Below are positions 16,401 to 24,300 of a DNA stretch of 64,000 nt, piece by piece. The stretch's first letter is position 1; every line of letters starts with the position of its first letter. A model generated the notes under the pieces. It did no database searches. It saw only the letters and a list, made by a program, of their open reading frames with translations, and was not told the DNA's origin. The stretch spans positions 2,480,001-2,544,000 of the forward strand of contig OZ251532.1 of assembly GCA_965243175.1 (NCBI GenBank). The letters are read 5' to 3'. Source of the DNA: VXYL01 sp965243175 (GTDB lineage Bacteria > Pseudomonadota > Gammaproteobacteria > Pseudomonadales > Azotimanducaceae). Both the position numbers and the translations under genes were made by a program.

Positions 16401-17662
16401 ACGGTGTCGTTCTGGCCGAGGGTGTTGGTGGTGTACGGCTCGCGCAGGGAGGCCGGATCGGGCGCGACGCCCAAGCTGTTGTGGCCGGCGCCGAAGTCGT
16501 TGTTGCAGCCTGGGTCCTCGAGATGCAGCGTGCGGAACGCGCCGGTGTTGTCGCTGTAGTCGCGCGGATACTGCGGATAGCGCCAGCTGGACGACAAGGG
16601 GTCGCCCTGCGGCACAAGATCGCCGCTCTTGTCGAGCAGGCTTGGCCGATTCTCGCTGTTCAGCAGGTTGATGTTGTTGTAGACCTCGTGGATGTCCGCG
16701 CCCAACGCGGTCGAGTGCTGGGCGTTGGCTTCGTACCAGAAGGGATTGGTCACCTCGGGCTGGTACAGCTCGCCCTTCATGTTGCGCAGCGGCACGCGCC
16801 AGTCGCCGGGCAGGCCGTTGCCGCGCTCGCCGTAGGTGGGCAGCAGCTGGCCGGTCCAGCCGGCGGAGTTGACGATGTAGTCCGGCCGGGCCGTGAACGG
16901 CATGCGGTCGGCATCGCGGATTTCCAAAGCGAAAATGGCGCTGGTTCGGTCCCCTTGCGCGCCGGCGAGCAGGCCGAGGCTGCGGTAGGGCGCACCCTCT
17001 TCGAGCGCCTGCTGGAACTCGTAGTTGACCATCAGCCCATCGAAGTTCTTGCGCGGCACGATGTTCACCACGCCCGAGACGGCTTCCGCGCCGTAGAGAG
17101 CGGAAGCGCCGTCGAGGATGTTGTCGATGCGCTGCACGGCGATGTTCGGATAGAGATTGGTGAGGTCGGCGCCGGTGCGACGGGTGTCGGGGCCGTAGCC
17201 GTTGACGTTAGTGGGGACGCGGTGGCCGTCCATCAGCGTCATCGTCGCCCGGGTGCCGACGCCGCGCAGGTTGGCGTAGGTCTCGCCGCCTTGCGGCCCG
17301 TCCGGTCGGTTGACGCTCTGGTTCCAGCCTTCGCCGCTGCCTTGGCCGTCGGCGCCGCCGATCTCCGAGGTGTTGGTGTTGGCGTTGACGCCGATCTGGT
17401 AGGTCTGGTCGAAGATCACGTCGCCGAGGTCCGGCGTGCCGGCCAGCTCCATGTCGAGTTCGCCGATGACGTCTATCGGCGAGGGCAGGTCGAAGTTGGT
17501 GCGCCGGATGTGCGATCCGGTGACGATCATCTCCTCGACGGAGCGGCCCTCTTCGTCTTCGTCGTCCTCTTCTTCTTCGTCCGCCTCGGCCGCGAGCACG
17601 GCAGCGGCCAGCAAGACCGCAACGCACGCGAGCGATGCCCGCAAGCTCCGTTGAAACCGCAT
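13430..17662 (-). CDS. Very large TonB-dependent outer-membrane receptor with Asp-rich calcium-type loops
   Basis: The 1410-residue protein starts with a signal peptide (LRASLACVAVLLAAAVLAA) and an acidic stretch. A plug domain follows: VEEMIVTGSHIRRTNFDLPSPIDVIG, NLRGVGTRATMTLMDGHRVP, NILDGASALYGAEAVSGVVNIVPRK. A beta-barrel ends in YLDSIMGRQLFVRMTVGF with a terminal Phe. Most receptors are 700-1000 residues; the extra length includes residues about 590-685 with repeated DxDGDGxxD motifs (DVDGDGRYD, NNDGLPD, FNGDGIADD, DRDGDGVPD, DSDGDGVLD), like type-3 thrombospondin calcium loops. It heads a minus-strand operon. An ISKra4-type element lies 71 nt upstream of the start codon. Confidence 0.88.
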   Translation of the reverse strand: MRFQRSLRASLACVAVLLAAAVLAAEADEEEEDDEDEEGRSVEEMIVTGSHIRRTNFDLPSPIDVIGELDMELAGTPDLGDVIFDQTYQIGVNANTNTSEIGGADGQGSGEGWNQSVNRPDGPQGGETYANLRGVGTRATMTLMDGHRVPTNVNGYGPDTRRTGADLTNLYPNIAVQRIDNILDGASALYGAEAVSGVVNIVPRKNFDGLMVNYEFQQALEEGAPYRSLGLLAGAQGDRTSAIFALEIRDADRMPFTARPDYIVNSAGWTGQLLPTYGERGNGLPGDWRVPLRNMKGELYQPEVTNPFWYEANAQHSTALGADIHEVYNNINLLNSENRPSLLDKSGDLVPQGDPLSSSWRYPQYPRDYSDNTGAFRTLHLEDPGCNNDFGAGHNSLGVAPDPASLREPYTTNTLGQNDTVRDGNFLNGFSTGTWRGQETRSRGTESNQAFGSDCRYTITDITDIREQRDQEQGMAYFEHEFNDYVSVRGEAVFSRLDYSTRTFAPSIDEWPISGRRYDHTQPIAIGSLPGNPYRAYADDSNVCDVPQVAAGIAACADYVPAHIRDQRDTAAAEEFGYVLTGPILVSHGTLDWQDVDGDGRYDYLQEPGEWLVFAQDRNNDGLPDRDFNGDGIADDAELGDRSGQLNPLHRVVLLSMTEDRDGDGVPDRFDPDMDGIDSDGDGVLDTFTSGGIRLFDDVLMGDSGVGIHGYIGAFPKQPYVHESYPWLNPDMSLDDRRLSENLRLRLGTTVNIPNTEWLVDVDWIWNKSRREWVSLDPAWPLTVDSLRCQGGPNGESCWNPFATAWLSQDPSTGLVLPAEHQSWRSKDDPAWNTATETRHAGLSPRHVQRDVGMTIIDLNVSNSQLFDLWYNETPIGMAVGIHLRTEDEEFRPDQLGAAGISSDRVDFQGSAEEIRAAFAEVRLEPISSERFGQMEVQAAIRYTEFDINASFASAGQSAGFDVTIPKLAIRYSPTDWLALRGSITEGFVPPGSYQLFASAPGDVTYGVQADYICDAMPELAQCLGSLGQSGGIPGVAVREDASNRGLDAEISDLWNAGFSLQLMNGDFVFDADYTSVVFNGRVERMGAGVILGQNAGPFERWADEQCPGTLLDYDNEDEANISVSQFLEQTSASELQCRASAAASYIAGQEQGLGGANIIRDANGRLIGVDEGWLNQGESRVRSIVYNLRYRFDASDLPLIDLDGSGNFEFRVSATQILEMSLQRYAPNSGHQFAGIRVDGLGNRNSAAFWRSYNALFSPLPPTPEWRVNASLRWFRDEHTVHFGVRWHQGITDLIASWDELVAEFGPPGTPGTPLVNDHGMDTTTWTEADACTDQDRNPYCKIPAKAYWDLSYTYRRPDFMGFGYVAGNVAMRNVFNAKPQAFPSGVGYESYLDSIMGRQLFVRMTVGF

Positions 17663-17689
17663 AGCACTTCCCCTCTGATTGATGCTGCT

Positions 17690-17717
17690 ACCTTAGGCCA
17701 GGGCGCAACAATGTCAA
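17690..17717 (-). promoter_or_regulatory. Sigma-70-type promoter of the TonB receptor operon
   Basis: On the minus strand TTGACA (17717-17712) is followed after 16 nt by TAAGGT (17695-17690), 27 nt before the start codon. AGGGGAAG precedes the ATG as ribosome binding site. The -35 box is a perfect match. The promoter lies between the IS insertion and the gene, so the insertion did not remove it. Confidence 0.55.
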
Positions 17718-17733
17718 GCGTGCCGAAGGCGCT

Positions 17734-19264
17734 GGGTGTGCGACATTTGGTGGCAGGGCTGCCCTTCATGCCGTCAAGGGAGGCGCTTGGCCGGAGGGCC
17801 AGAAGTCGTCGTAGTCCTCGTTGAAGATCGCCGCCCGCAGGGCGAGGACGGCGTTGGCGCCGGCCACGCTCCAGCGCATCCCGCGGCGCTTGAAGCGCTC
17901 GCCGACGAGGCCCTTGCACATGCTCTCCACGGTGCCGGAGCCGACGCACAGGCCCATCTCCCGGAACTTCGGATAGCGCATCCGCCGCCGGTTGCCGTCG
18001 ACGTAGGCGACGCACTTCGCGGCCTCCTCGCAGTCCTCCGCCCGCAGCGCTTCCAGCACGTCGTCGACGCGGCCTTCCTCCAACGCCTGGCAGACGCGCC
18101 GCGACCACGCCGCGCACGCTTGCGCGCCGACCCCGTGGACCGCCTTGCCGACGTCCCACAGGTGTTCCTTCGCGTGCCACAGGTCGACGATCCCGACGCA
18201 CTCCGGCAGCATCTCCGCCACCGTGTTCCAGATCCACTTCGCGCCGTCGCCGACCGCCACCCGCCGCTCCGCCTTCGCGAAGCCGAACCGCTTCGCGGCG
18301 CGCCAGACGCGCTGCCCGAACGGCGACGGATCCGCGTCCGCGTCGCGCGACGCCGCGCTCTCGATGGCCGCCGACACGCGCACCGAGCCGGCGTCCCGAC
18401 GCGGCAGCCCGGTCCTCGCGTCGCGCCCCTCGGCGGTGTGGAACGTCGCCACCTTCGCCTCCCGCGTCTTCGCCGGCTCCCCCTCGCCGCCGCGCCCGGA
18501 ACCGCGCCGCTCCCCAGGCAGCACCGGCACCCCCGTGCCGTCCAGACAGCAGTACGCCGTCGCCGCCGGCGCCTCCGCCGCCTCGCCCTCCACCGACTCC
18601 CGCGCCGACAGCGCCTCGCCCAGCGCCTTCGCGCTCCGCTCCAGCCGCTTCGCGTCCACCGACACCCCCGCCACCCGGCGCACCGCCTCCGCCGCGCCGC
18701 GGAAGCTCGCGCACGCCGCCGCCCAGCCCAGCACCGAACGCAGCGCCGGCGTCACACGCTCGCCACCCGTCTCCACCCCAAGCCCCGCGTCCAGCGGACA
18801 CGTCCGCCAGCCGCAGACCCCGCACGTCCAGTGCCAGCGCTCCACCGACGCCGGGCCGAACAGCGTCAGCAGCCGCGTCGAACGCCGCGTCCGCCGCCGC
18901 ATCGCCCCGCCGCACTCCCCGCACGGCGCCGCCTCCCGCTCCCCGTCCGCTTCCGACAGCAGCACCGACAGTGCGCCGCACGTCCCCGACAGCACCGACG
19001 CCCGCAGACCCTCCTCCGCCGCCTTGAAGTCCTCCCCGCCCGACGCCACCCGCAACGCCAGCGCCCGACACTCCGCCGACGACGACAGCGCCGACGACAC
19101 CTCCTCCCGAACCGCTTCCCGCCACTCGCGCTTGCCTTCCAGCGCCTCCCGCGCCATCCTCCCAGCCGTCATCGCGATCTCCTTTCGCCGGCATCTCGAC
19201 AACGCCTAGCCTAAGGTCGATCGCGGTGGCTCCCAACACTTCCGCCACCAAATGTCGCACACCC
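17734..19264 (-). mobile_element. Complete ISKra4-family insertion sequence, 1531 bp
   Basis: The element is bounded by perfect 21-bp terminal inverted repeats starting GGGTGTGCGACATTTGGTGG (17734-17754 and 19244-19264). It is flanked by an exact 9-bp target duplication GAAGGCGCT (17725-17733 and 19265-19273). It carries one transposase gene. Intact ends, an open frame and an unchanged target duplication indicate a recent insertion. It landed in the divergent intergenic region between the TonB receptor and acs. Confidence 0.93.
17766..19172 (-). CDS. ISKra4-family transposase
   Basis: The 468-residue transposase has an N-terminal zinc-ribbon region (CGECGGAM ... CGVCGWRTC), a central catalytic region (YCCLDGTGVPVL, VGDGAKWIWNTVAEML, IVDLWHAKEHLWDVGKAVHG) and the C-terminal signature MGLCVGSGTVESMCKGLVGE typical of ISKra4 / UPF0236-like transposases. 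The ATG at 19172 is preceded by AAAGGAG at 7 nt and was chosen over an upstream start at 19202. The gene occupies almost all of the element, 32 nt from the left end. Confidence 0.9.
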   Translation of the reverse strand: MTAGRMAREALEGKREWREAVREEVSSALSSSAECRALALRVASGGEDFKAAEEGLRASVLSGTCGALSVLLSEADGEREAAPCGECGGAMRRRTRRSTRLLTLFGPASVERWHWTCGVCGWRTCPLDAGLGVETGGERVTPALRSVLGWAAACASFRGAAEAVRRVAGVSVDAKRLERSAKALGEALSARESVEGEAAEAPAATAYCCLDGTGVPVLPGERRGSGRGGEGEPAKTREAKVATFHTAEGRDARTGLPRRDAGSVRVSAAIESAASRDADADPSPFGQRVWRAAKRFGFAKAERRVAVGDGAKWIWNTVAEMLPECVGIVDLWHAKEHLWDVGKAVHGVGAQACAAWSRRVCQALEEGRVDDVLEALRAEDCEEAAKCVAYVDGNRRRMRYPKFREMGLCVGSGTVESMCKGLVGERFKRRGMRWSVAGANAVLALRAAIFNEDYDDFWPSGQAPPLTA

Positions 19265-19353
19265 GAAGGCGCTCTTCGACGGCTGCGCCACGCCGCCCCA
19301 CGAGGGTGCGTGCGCTATGCTCTCTTCCTGCACACCATGCCGAGAGACGCGCC

Positions 19354-21285
19354 ATGACGACCTATCCCGTGCCGGACGGCTTTCGCGCCAAGAGCCACTT
19401 GGACGAGCAGCGCTATTGGGAGATGTACCGGCAGTCGGTGGACGACCCGGCGGCGTTCTGGAGCGACCAGGCGGAGCGGTTCCTCGACTGGGCCGCGCCG
19501 TGGAACGAGGTCCTCTCGCACGACTTGCCGAACGGGCACGTGGCCTGGTTCGCGGGCGGCACGTTGAACGCCTGCCACAACTGCGTGGACCGCCATCTGC
19601 CGGCACGCGCCGATCAGGCCGCCATCATCTGGGAAGGGGACGACCCGGCGGACTCGAAGACGATCACCTACCGGCAGCTGGCGGAGGAAGTGGGGCGGCT
19701 GGCCAACGCGCTCACCGCCCGCGGCGTCGGCAAGGGCGACCGGGTGTGCATCTACATGCCGATGATCCCCGAGGCGGCCTACGCGATGCTCGCCTGCGCC
19801 CGCATCGGCGCCATCCACTCGGTGGTGTTCGGCGGCTTCTCGCCACAGTCGCTGAAGGATCGCATTCTCGACTCGGACTGCCGAACGCTCGTCACCGCGG
19901 ACGAAGGCATCCGCGGCGGCCGCGCGGTGCCGCTGAAGGCGAACGCGGAGGTCGCGCTGGCGGACTGCCCGAACGTCCACACCGTGCTGACGGTGCGGCG
20001 AACCGGCGGCGACGTGCCGTGGCGGGACGGGCGCGACGTCTGGTACCACGAACTGGTCGATGCGCAGCCGAGCGCCTTCGAGCCGGTGCCGATGGACGCC
20101 GAGGACCCGCTCTTCATCCTCTACACGTCCGGTTCCACCGGCAAGCCGAAGGGCGTTCAGCACAGCACCGGCGGCTATCTTCTGCACGCGGCGATGACGC
20201 ACAAGTACGTCTTCGACTACCACGATGGCGACGTCTACTGGTGTACCGCCGACGTGGGCTGGATCACGGGTCATTCCTACATCGTCTACGGCCCGCTGGC
20301 GAACGGCGCCACGACGCTGATGTTCGAGGGCGTTCCCACCTACCCGGACGCGGCGCGATGCTGGCAGATCGTCGACAAGCACTCGGTCAACATCTTCTAC
20401 ACCGCGCCCACGGCGATCCGCCAGCTGATGGGCCAAGGCGACGAGTTCGTCGCGTCCACCTCCCGCAAGAGCCTGCAGCTGCTCGGCACGGTGGGCGAGC
20501 CCATCAACCCGGAGGCGTGGCAGTGGTACCATGGCGTGGTCGGCGAGCGGCGCTGCCCGGTGGTGGACACCTGGTGGCAGACGGAAACCGGCGGCATCAT
20601 GATCACGCCGCTGCCGGGGGCGACCGACTTGAAGCCCGGCTCCGCCACCCGCCCCTTCTTCGGCGTCCAGCCGGCGCTCGTGGACAAGGACGGCCAGATC
20701 ATCGAAGAGACCGAAGCTGCCGGCGACCTCGTGATCGTCCATCCGTGGCCCGGACAGATCCGCACCGTCTACGGCGACCACGAGCGCGTCGTCTCCACCT
20801 ACTACGCGCAGTACAAGGGCTTCTACTTCACCGGCGACGGCGCCCGCCGCGACGCCGACAGCTACTACTGGATCACCGGCCGCGTGGACGACGTGATGAA
20901 CGTCTCCGGCCACCGCCTGGGCACCGCCGAAGTGGAAAGCGCCTTGGTGCTCCACGAGGCCGTCGCGGAAGCCGCAGTGGTCGGCTTCCCCCACGACATC
21001 AAGGGCGAAGGCATCTACGCCTTCGTCACCCCAATGGCAGGCAGCAACGCCGAACCAACGGCCTTGATCGACGAACTGGTGGAACAGGTGCGCACGGAGA
21101 TCGGCCCCATCGCCAAGCCGGACGTCATCCAGCTGGCCCCCGGCCTCCCGAAAACCCGCTCCGGCAAGATCATGCGCCGGATTCTGCGCAAGATCGCCGC
21201 CGGGGAAGTGGACGATCTGGGCGACACGTCCACGCTAGCGGAACCGGCGGTGGTGGAGGATCTGCTGGTGAACCGCCGCGGGTGA
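19354..21285 (+). CDS. acs: Acetyl-coenzyme A synthetase
   Basis: The 643-residue enzyme activates acetate to acetyl-CoA via acetyl-AMP. It contains the AMP-binding motif YTSGSTGKPKGVQHSTGGYL, the substrate-site segment WWQTETGGIMITPLPG, FYFTGDGARRD, RVDDVMNVSGHRLGT, and the C-terminal PKTRSGKIMRRILRK whose lysine is the known site of regulatory acetylation in this family. Length is standard. The ATG at 19354 gives the conserved family N-terminus. The insertion sequence ends 89 nt upstream of the start, so the native promoter may be partly displaced. Confidence 0.95.
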   Translation: MTTYPVPDGFRAKSHLDEQRYWEMYRQSVDDPAAFWSDQAERFLDWAAPWNEVLSHDLPNGHVAWFAGGTLNACHNCVDRHLPARADQAAIIWEGDDPADSKTITYRQLAEEVGRLANALTARGVGKGDRVCIYMPMIPEAAYAMLACARIGAIHSVVFGGFSPQSLKDRILDSDCRTLVTADEGIRGGRAVPLKANAEVALADCPNVHTVLTVRRTGGDVPWRDGRDVWYHELVDAQPSAFEPVPMDAEDPLFILYTSGSTGKPKGVQHSTGGYLLHAAMTHKYVFDYHDGDVYWCTADVGWITGHSYIVYGPLANGATTLMFEGVPTYPDAARCWQIVDKHSVNIFYTAPTAIRQLMGQGDEFVASTSRKSLQLLGTVGEPINPEAWQWYHGVVGERRCPVVDTWWQTETGGIMITPLPGATDLKPGSATRPFFGVQPALVDKDGQIIEETEAAGDLVIVHPWPGQIRTVYGDHERVVSTYYAQYKGFYFTGDGARRDADSYYWITGRVDDVMNVSGHRLGTAEVESALVLHEAVAEAAVVGFPHDIKGEGIYAFVTPMAGSNAEPTALIDELVEQVRTEIGPIAKPDVIQLAPGLPKTRSGKIMRRILRKIAAGEVDDLGDTSTLAEPAVVEDLLVNRRG

Positions 21286-21311
21286 CAAGCGCCCCGGTCC
21301 GGGGCGCTTGT
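21285..21311. terminator. Perfect hairpin between convergent acs and the surface-protein gene
   Basis: An 11-bp perfect stem ACAAGCGCCCC / GGGGCGCTTGT with a GGTCC loop starts at the last base of the acs stop codon. The following gene on the minus strand ends 35 nt away. The position fits a bidirectional transcription terminator, though there is no long T-run. Confidence 0.6.
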
Positions 21312-21345
21312 AGAGGAAGCGTGGGGCTTCGTCGCCTACCGGCGT

Positions 21346-24300
21346 CTACCAACGCCTCGCATCGGCGTCGAGCGCTGCCGCCATGCCAAGCACCAATCCC
21401 GCGGGGGCGTTGCCGACGCTGAACAGGATGCCGTGGTCCGTTTGGCCGCCAAAGCGGCGTACGCGGTCGACCTCGACGCTCCAGCCGAGGCCGTTGCCGG
21501 TCTCGGAGCGGGCGCCTAGGCGGTAGCTGGCGGTGGTGCCGCCACCGAGGACGCCGAAGAGTCGGACCGGGCCGGTGCGTCTCGACGCGAAGCCGTAGCC
21601 GACTTCCATGTCCAGGCGCTTCGGCAGCTGGCCGCCGAAGTTGCGGTGGCGCTGGGCGTTCTCGGCGACCATGCGGTCGGCGCGCCAGAGGTCAGCGACG
21701 CGGCCGTTCGGGGCGCCCCAAGCGGGTGCCAAGCGCAACGATGCGCCTTGGCCTTGCGCTCCCGGGTCGAGTTCCAGCGCGGCGCTCAGGCCCCATTCGT
21801 CGAACTCGCTCTCCGAGTGGCCGAGCAGATAGCGTCCGCGCGCTTCGAGGCCGAGGCCGAGCGGCAGATTGCGGTAGTCCAAGGCGCCGCCGACTTCCGC
21901 GCCGAGGCCGTTGTTCACGTCGCCGCCGTCGTAGCGGGCGCCGAACTCGAAACCGGCGCCGAGGCGCGTCTGCTCGTTGCCGCTGGCCGCCCACTCGCGG
22001 CGGCCTTCGACCAGCAGCCGGAGGCGCTGCACGTCCGCGTCCGCGGCGGCGAGGGCGCCGAGCACTTCGTCCGCCCGCAGGCTGGCGATCACGGCGTCCG
22101 CCTTCAGCGCCCAGTTCAGGGTCTCGGTCTGGGCGAGTTCGCGGCGCAGGCCCGTGGCGGCCAGGCGCAGCGAGGTGTCCGTGCGCGCTTCGCCGAGGTC
22201 GTCCACGAGCATCGCGTCGCCGTTGCCGAGTCCGGCCATGGCCCACAGGTCGATGCCGTTGCAGAGCGTCCAATGGACGTAGGGCAGCAGCGTGGTCATG
22301 TCCAGATCCAGTTCGCCCTGCGAGACGCCCGGTTGCAGATAGTCGAACTCGGCGCTGCTGCGCGCCAACGCCACGCCGACCAGCGTGTTGCGCGGCATGC
22401 GGGCATCGACGCCCAAGAAGGCCGTATCGACGCGGCCATCGACGGCGAAGCCGGCATCCGTGGAGACGCGGCTGGTGGCGGCCTTGCCCCACAGCGTCCA
22501 CTTGCCGCGGTCGGTACCGGCTGCGGCGCCGCCGAACGGCATCAGGAACGATCCGCCACGCAGCAAGTCGGCGATGCCCGGCGAATCGCCCAACCTGGCG
22601 CCATGTCCGCCGAACGCGAAGGCGTCGGTTGATCCCGGCCCGCCGAGGAGATCAGCGTTCGGATTCGCGGCGTACTGGCGTTCGCTTGCGCCGGCGAAGA
22701 AGCGAGCGACGGTCGCGGCGACGCCGAAGCTGCCCGAATCCGCGGCGGGCGCCGTGGGCGGGCCTTCCTGGAACCGCCCGCTCACGCCAGCCACGACGTC
22801 CGCGGCGACCGTCGCGCCGAATGCCGCCAACGACTGCGTCAGCGCTTCGCCTCTGGCGGCTTCCATGTCGTCGTCGACGATGGTGCCGGTGGCCTGGTCG
22901 TCGGCGAACTCGGCGTTGACCAGATCGGCCAGAACGATGGTGAACGTCTCGTCGTGCTCCGCAAGCGGGTCGCTCGACACGTTCACGTCGATCGCCATCT
23001 GAGTCGTGCCAGGAGCGAAGGTGAGGGTTCCGCTGACCGCCGTATAGTCCTCGCCAGCGCTCGCCGTGCCGTCCATCGTCCGGTAGGCCATGGTGACCGG
23101 CACCGGCAGTGCGCTCGAAATCGTCACCGGGAACGACAGTGCCGCGCCCTCGCTGGCGGAAACGTCGGCAATCGCCACGGCGACCGCCATGCCCACTTCG
23201 ATGGCGAACGTCAGCGTGGCCGCGTCGCCGTCTTCGTCCATCGCCATCCAGGTGTATTCCGTGCGGGCGAACTCGGCGCTAGGCGCACCGGCGATGGTGC
23301 GACTGGCCATGTCGAGCGCGAGACCGGCCGGCAACGCCGGACTCAGGCCGTAGGTCAACGGGTCGTCGCCGCCGCTTGCGTTCGGCAGCACGAGGGCGAC
23401 GATCGCCGCGCTCTTGTTGTAGCGCTGGTCGGGCACCGAAGCGCCGAAGTTCGGCATCAGGTCCGGCTCGACCTCGATGGCGAACGTCACGGTCGCCGTG
23501 TCGCCGTCTTCGTCCGTGGCCGTCAAAGCGTAGCTGGTCGAAGCCTCGGCGACGGTAGGCGTGCCGACAATCGCCGGGCGAGCCGCGTCCAGAGACAGGC
23601 CAGCGGGAAGCGCGGGCGTCAACGCGTGGACGACTTCGCCATCTCCGTCAGACGCTCTGGGCAGTGGAACATCCACCGCGCTGCCGACCCGGAAACGCTG
23701 GTCTTCCACCGAGTCGCGGAACAGCGGCATCGAGTCCGGCTGCACTTCGATCATGAAGGTCAACGTGGCGGCGTCGCCGTCTTCGTCCGTGGCCGTTAAG
23801 ACGTAGCCGGTCGAAGCCGCCACAGCGGTGGGTGTGCCGACAATCCCCGGGCGACCGCCATCAAGAGAAAGACCGGCCGGAAGCGCCGGCGTCAGGGCGT
23901 AGGCGATCTCGCCGTCTCCGCCGGACGCTCTGGGCAGCGCAACGTCCACCGCGCTGCCGACCCGGAAACGCTGGTCTTCCACCGAGTCGCGGAACAGCGG
24001 CATCGAGTCCGGCTGCACTTCGATCATGAAGGTCAACGTGGCGGCGTCGCCGTCTTCATCGGTGGCCGTCAGAACGTAGCCGGTCGAAGCCGCCACAGCG
24101 GTGGGCGTGCCGACAATCCCCGGCCGGCCGCCATCAAGAGAAAGGCCGGCAGGAAGCGCCGGCGTCAGGGCGTAGGCGATCTCCCCGTCCCCTCCAGATG
24201 CTCTGGGCAGCGCAACGTCCACGGCGCTGCCGACCCGGAAACGCTGGTCCTGCGCCGAGTCGCGGAACGTCGGCATCGAGTCCGGCTGCACTTCGATCAT

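Noticed and set aside
13703..17824. A 1373-codon open frame on the plus strand opposite the TonB receptor
   Set aside because: It is the antisense shadow of the receptor in high-GC DNA, with low-complexity composition and no motifs; the minus strand has a clear receptor.
19252..19353. An upstream extension of acs from an ATG at 19252
   Set aside because: That start lies within the right inverted repeat of the insertion sequence and would add 34 Arg-rich residues not found in the family.
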